Positions 63,091-64,000 of a stretch of 64,000 bases of DNA are shown here, one piece after another. Origin of the DNA: Chionis minor (lineage: Eukaryota > Chordata > Aves > Charadriiformes > Chionididae); NCBI GenBank assembly GCA_013398295.1, contig VZSF01005560.1, positions 62,001 to 126,000 of the forward strand. Reading direction: 5' to 3'. Under the pieces are notes generated by a model. That model worked only from the letters and a program-made list of their open reading frames with translations. It made no database searches and was not told the DNA's origin. The position numbers and the translations under genes were made by a program. Within the stretch, counting starts at the first letter, position 1, and each line of letters opens with the position of its first letter.

Positions 63091-64000
63091 AGTTTGTTGG
63101 CCATATGCTCTTTTCCAGTCATGCACACCAAAATTCACAGTATCACAGAATGGTAGGGGTTGGAAGGGACCTTCAGAGATCATCTAGTCCAAGCCCTCTG
63201 CTAAAGCAGGTTAGTTCACCTAAAGCAGGCTGCGCAGGATCAGATCCAGGTGAGTTTTGAGTATCTCCAGAGAAGGAGATTCCACAACCTCTCTGGACAT
63301 CCTGTTCCAGTGCTCTGTCACTCTCAAAGTAAAGAAGTTTTTCCTCATGTTCAGACAGAATTTCCCGTGTTCCAGTTTGTGCCCGTTGCCCCTTGTCTTG
63401 TCACTGGGCACCACTGAAAAGATTCTGGCCCTGTCATCTTAATACTCGCCCTTTAGATGTTTATAAGCATTGATGAGATCCTCTCTCAGTCTTCTCTTCC
63501 CCAGGCTAAACAGACCCAGGTGTCTCAGACTTTTCTTATAACAGAGATGCTCCAGTCCATCAATCATTTTCGTGGCCCTCTGCTGGAGTCTTGCCAGCAG
63601 TTCCTTGTTTTTCTTGAACTGGGGAGCCCAGAACTGGACACAGTACTCCAGATGTGGCCTCACCAGGGCAGAGTAAAGGGGGAGGATGACCTCCCTTGAC
63701 CTGCTGGCCATGCTCTTTTTAATGCACCCCAGGATATCATTGGCCTTCTTGGCCACAAGGGCACATTGCTGCCTCATAGTCAACTTGCTGTCCACCAGGA
63801 CTCCCAGATCCTCCTTTGCAGAGCTGCTTTCCAACAGATTAACCCCTAACTAGTACTGGTGCATGGGGTTATTTGTCCCTAGGTGCATGACCCTACACTT
63901 GCCCTTGTTGAAGTTCATTAGGTCCATCTCTGCCCAACATGGCAGCACAGCCTTCTGGTGCATCAGCCACTCATTCCAGTTTTGTGCCATCAGCAAACCT
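63091..64000. repeat. Second copy of 61698-62607 (offset 1393)
   Basis: Every position from 63091 to the window end corresponds to the position 1393 bases earlier. I checked start, end and several interior blocks by eye and found no difference. The translations of the three embedded open frames are also identical (for example 62046-62441 and 63439-63834). The repeat includes 46 bp of unique flank and the 3' part of the CR1. The unit from 61698 to 63089 is 1392 bp and ends exactly at the N. Confidence 0.95.
63137..64000 (-). mobile_element. CR1 LINE, repeated copy, runs off the window
   Basis: This is the same CR1 as at 61744-62607, base for base as far as checked. It carries the same TAA (63439-63441), TAG (63850-63852) and TGA (63971-63973) stops and the same FADG box (63986-63997). 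Two independent insertions would not share unique flanking DNA and every mutation, so this is a duplicate of one insertion, either assembly-made or a very recent tandem duplication. Confidence 0.95.

Noticed and set aside
62578..63183. 201-codon reverse-transcriptase frame crossing the N
   Set aside because: Its first 31 residues come from the other side of the gap, from CR1 3' UTR and flank, so the fusion is an artefact. Only the part left of the N is annotated.

Overview
The window looks like bird nuclear DNA. It is AT-rich, has no convincing full-length gene, and most of its recognisable content is chicken-repeat-1 (CR1) LINE fragments. Several CR1 copies end in the avian 3' signature: a GGTTGGAAGGGACCTT-type block next to short ATTCTATG tandem units. 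Two solo LTRs belong to the ERVL-like group familiar from songbirds and other Neoaves. That makes a neoavian bird more likely than a galliform, but this is inference from memory of repeat families, not a search.

Layout. Positions 1-17.3 kb hold unique AT-rich sequence with one short CR1 tail (1.1 kb) and a few simple repeats. From 17.3 to 35.7 kb there are four CR1 pieces (17.35, 20.6, 27.0 and 35.3 kb) and one decayed, older CR1-like reverse-transcriptase piece (33.8-34.3 kb). The copies at 17.35 and 35.3 kb lie in opposite orientation, are nearly identical, and share a stop codon at the same place. From 35.7 to 51.4 kb there is mostly unique sequence, with an old CR1-like 3' piece at 43.1-43.5 kb and CR1 pieces at 46.3 and 47.4 kb. 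A solo LTR lies at 51.4-51.85 kb, followed by a GC-richer stretch. A second, internally deleted LTR at 54.42-54.56 kb has a clean 5-bp target duplication. The best single-exon candidate in the window is at 59.68-59.81 kb (+ strand).

The right end holds the longest CR1 (61.74-63.09 kb, minus strand). It carries a reverse-transcriptase reading frame with disabling changes. The sequence is interrupted by one N at 63090, and the bases after the N restart at the sequence of 61698 and repeat it to the window end. The repeated unit ends exactly at the N, so this is more likely an unmerged contig overlap than a real tandem duplication.

No operon, RNA gene, CRISPR array or CpG-island promoter was recognised. 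The window is best read as a gene-poor intergenic or intronic segment. Nothing here amounts to a clear new biological system. The items most worth checking are the N-flanked duplication, the candidate exon, the CR1 pair with the shared stop, and a perfect 11-bp-arm hairpin at 24.45 kb.
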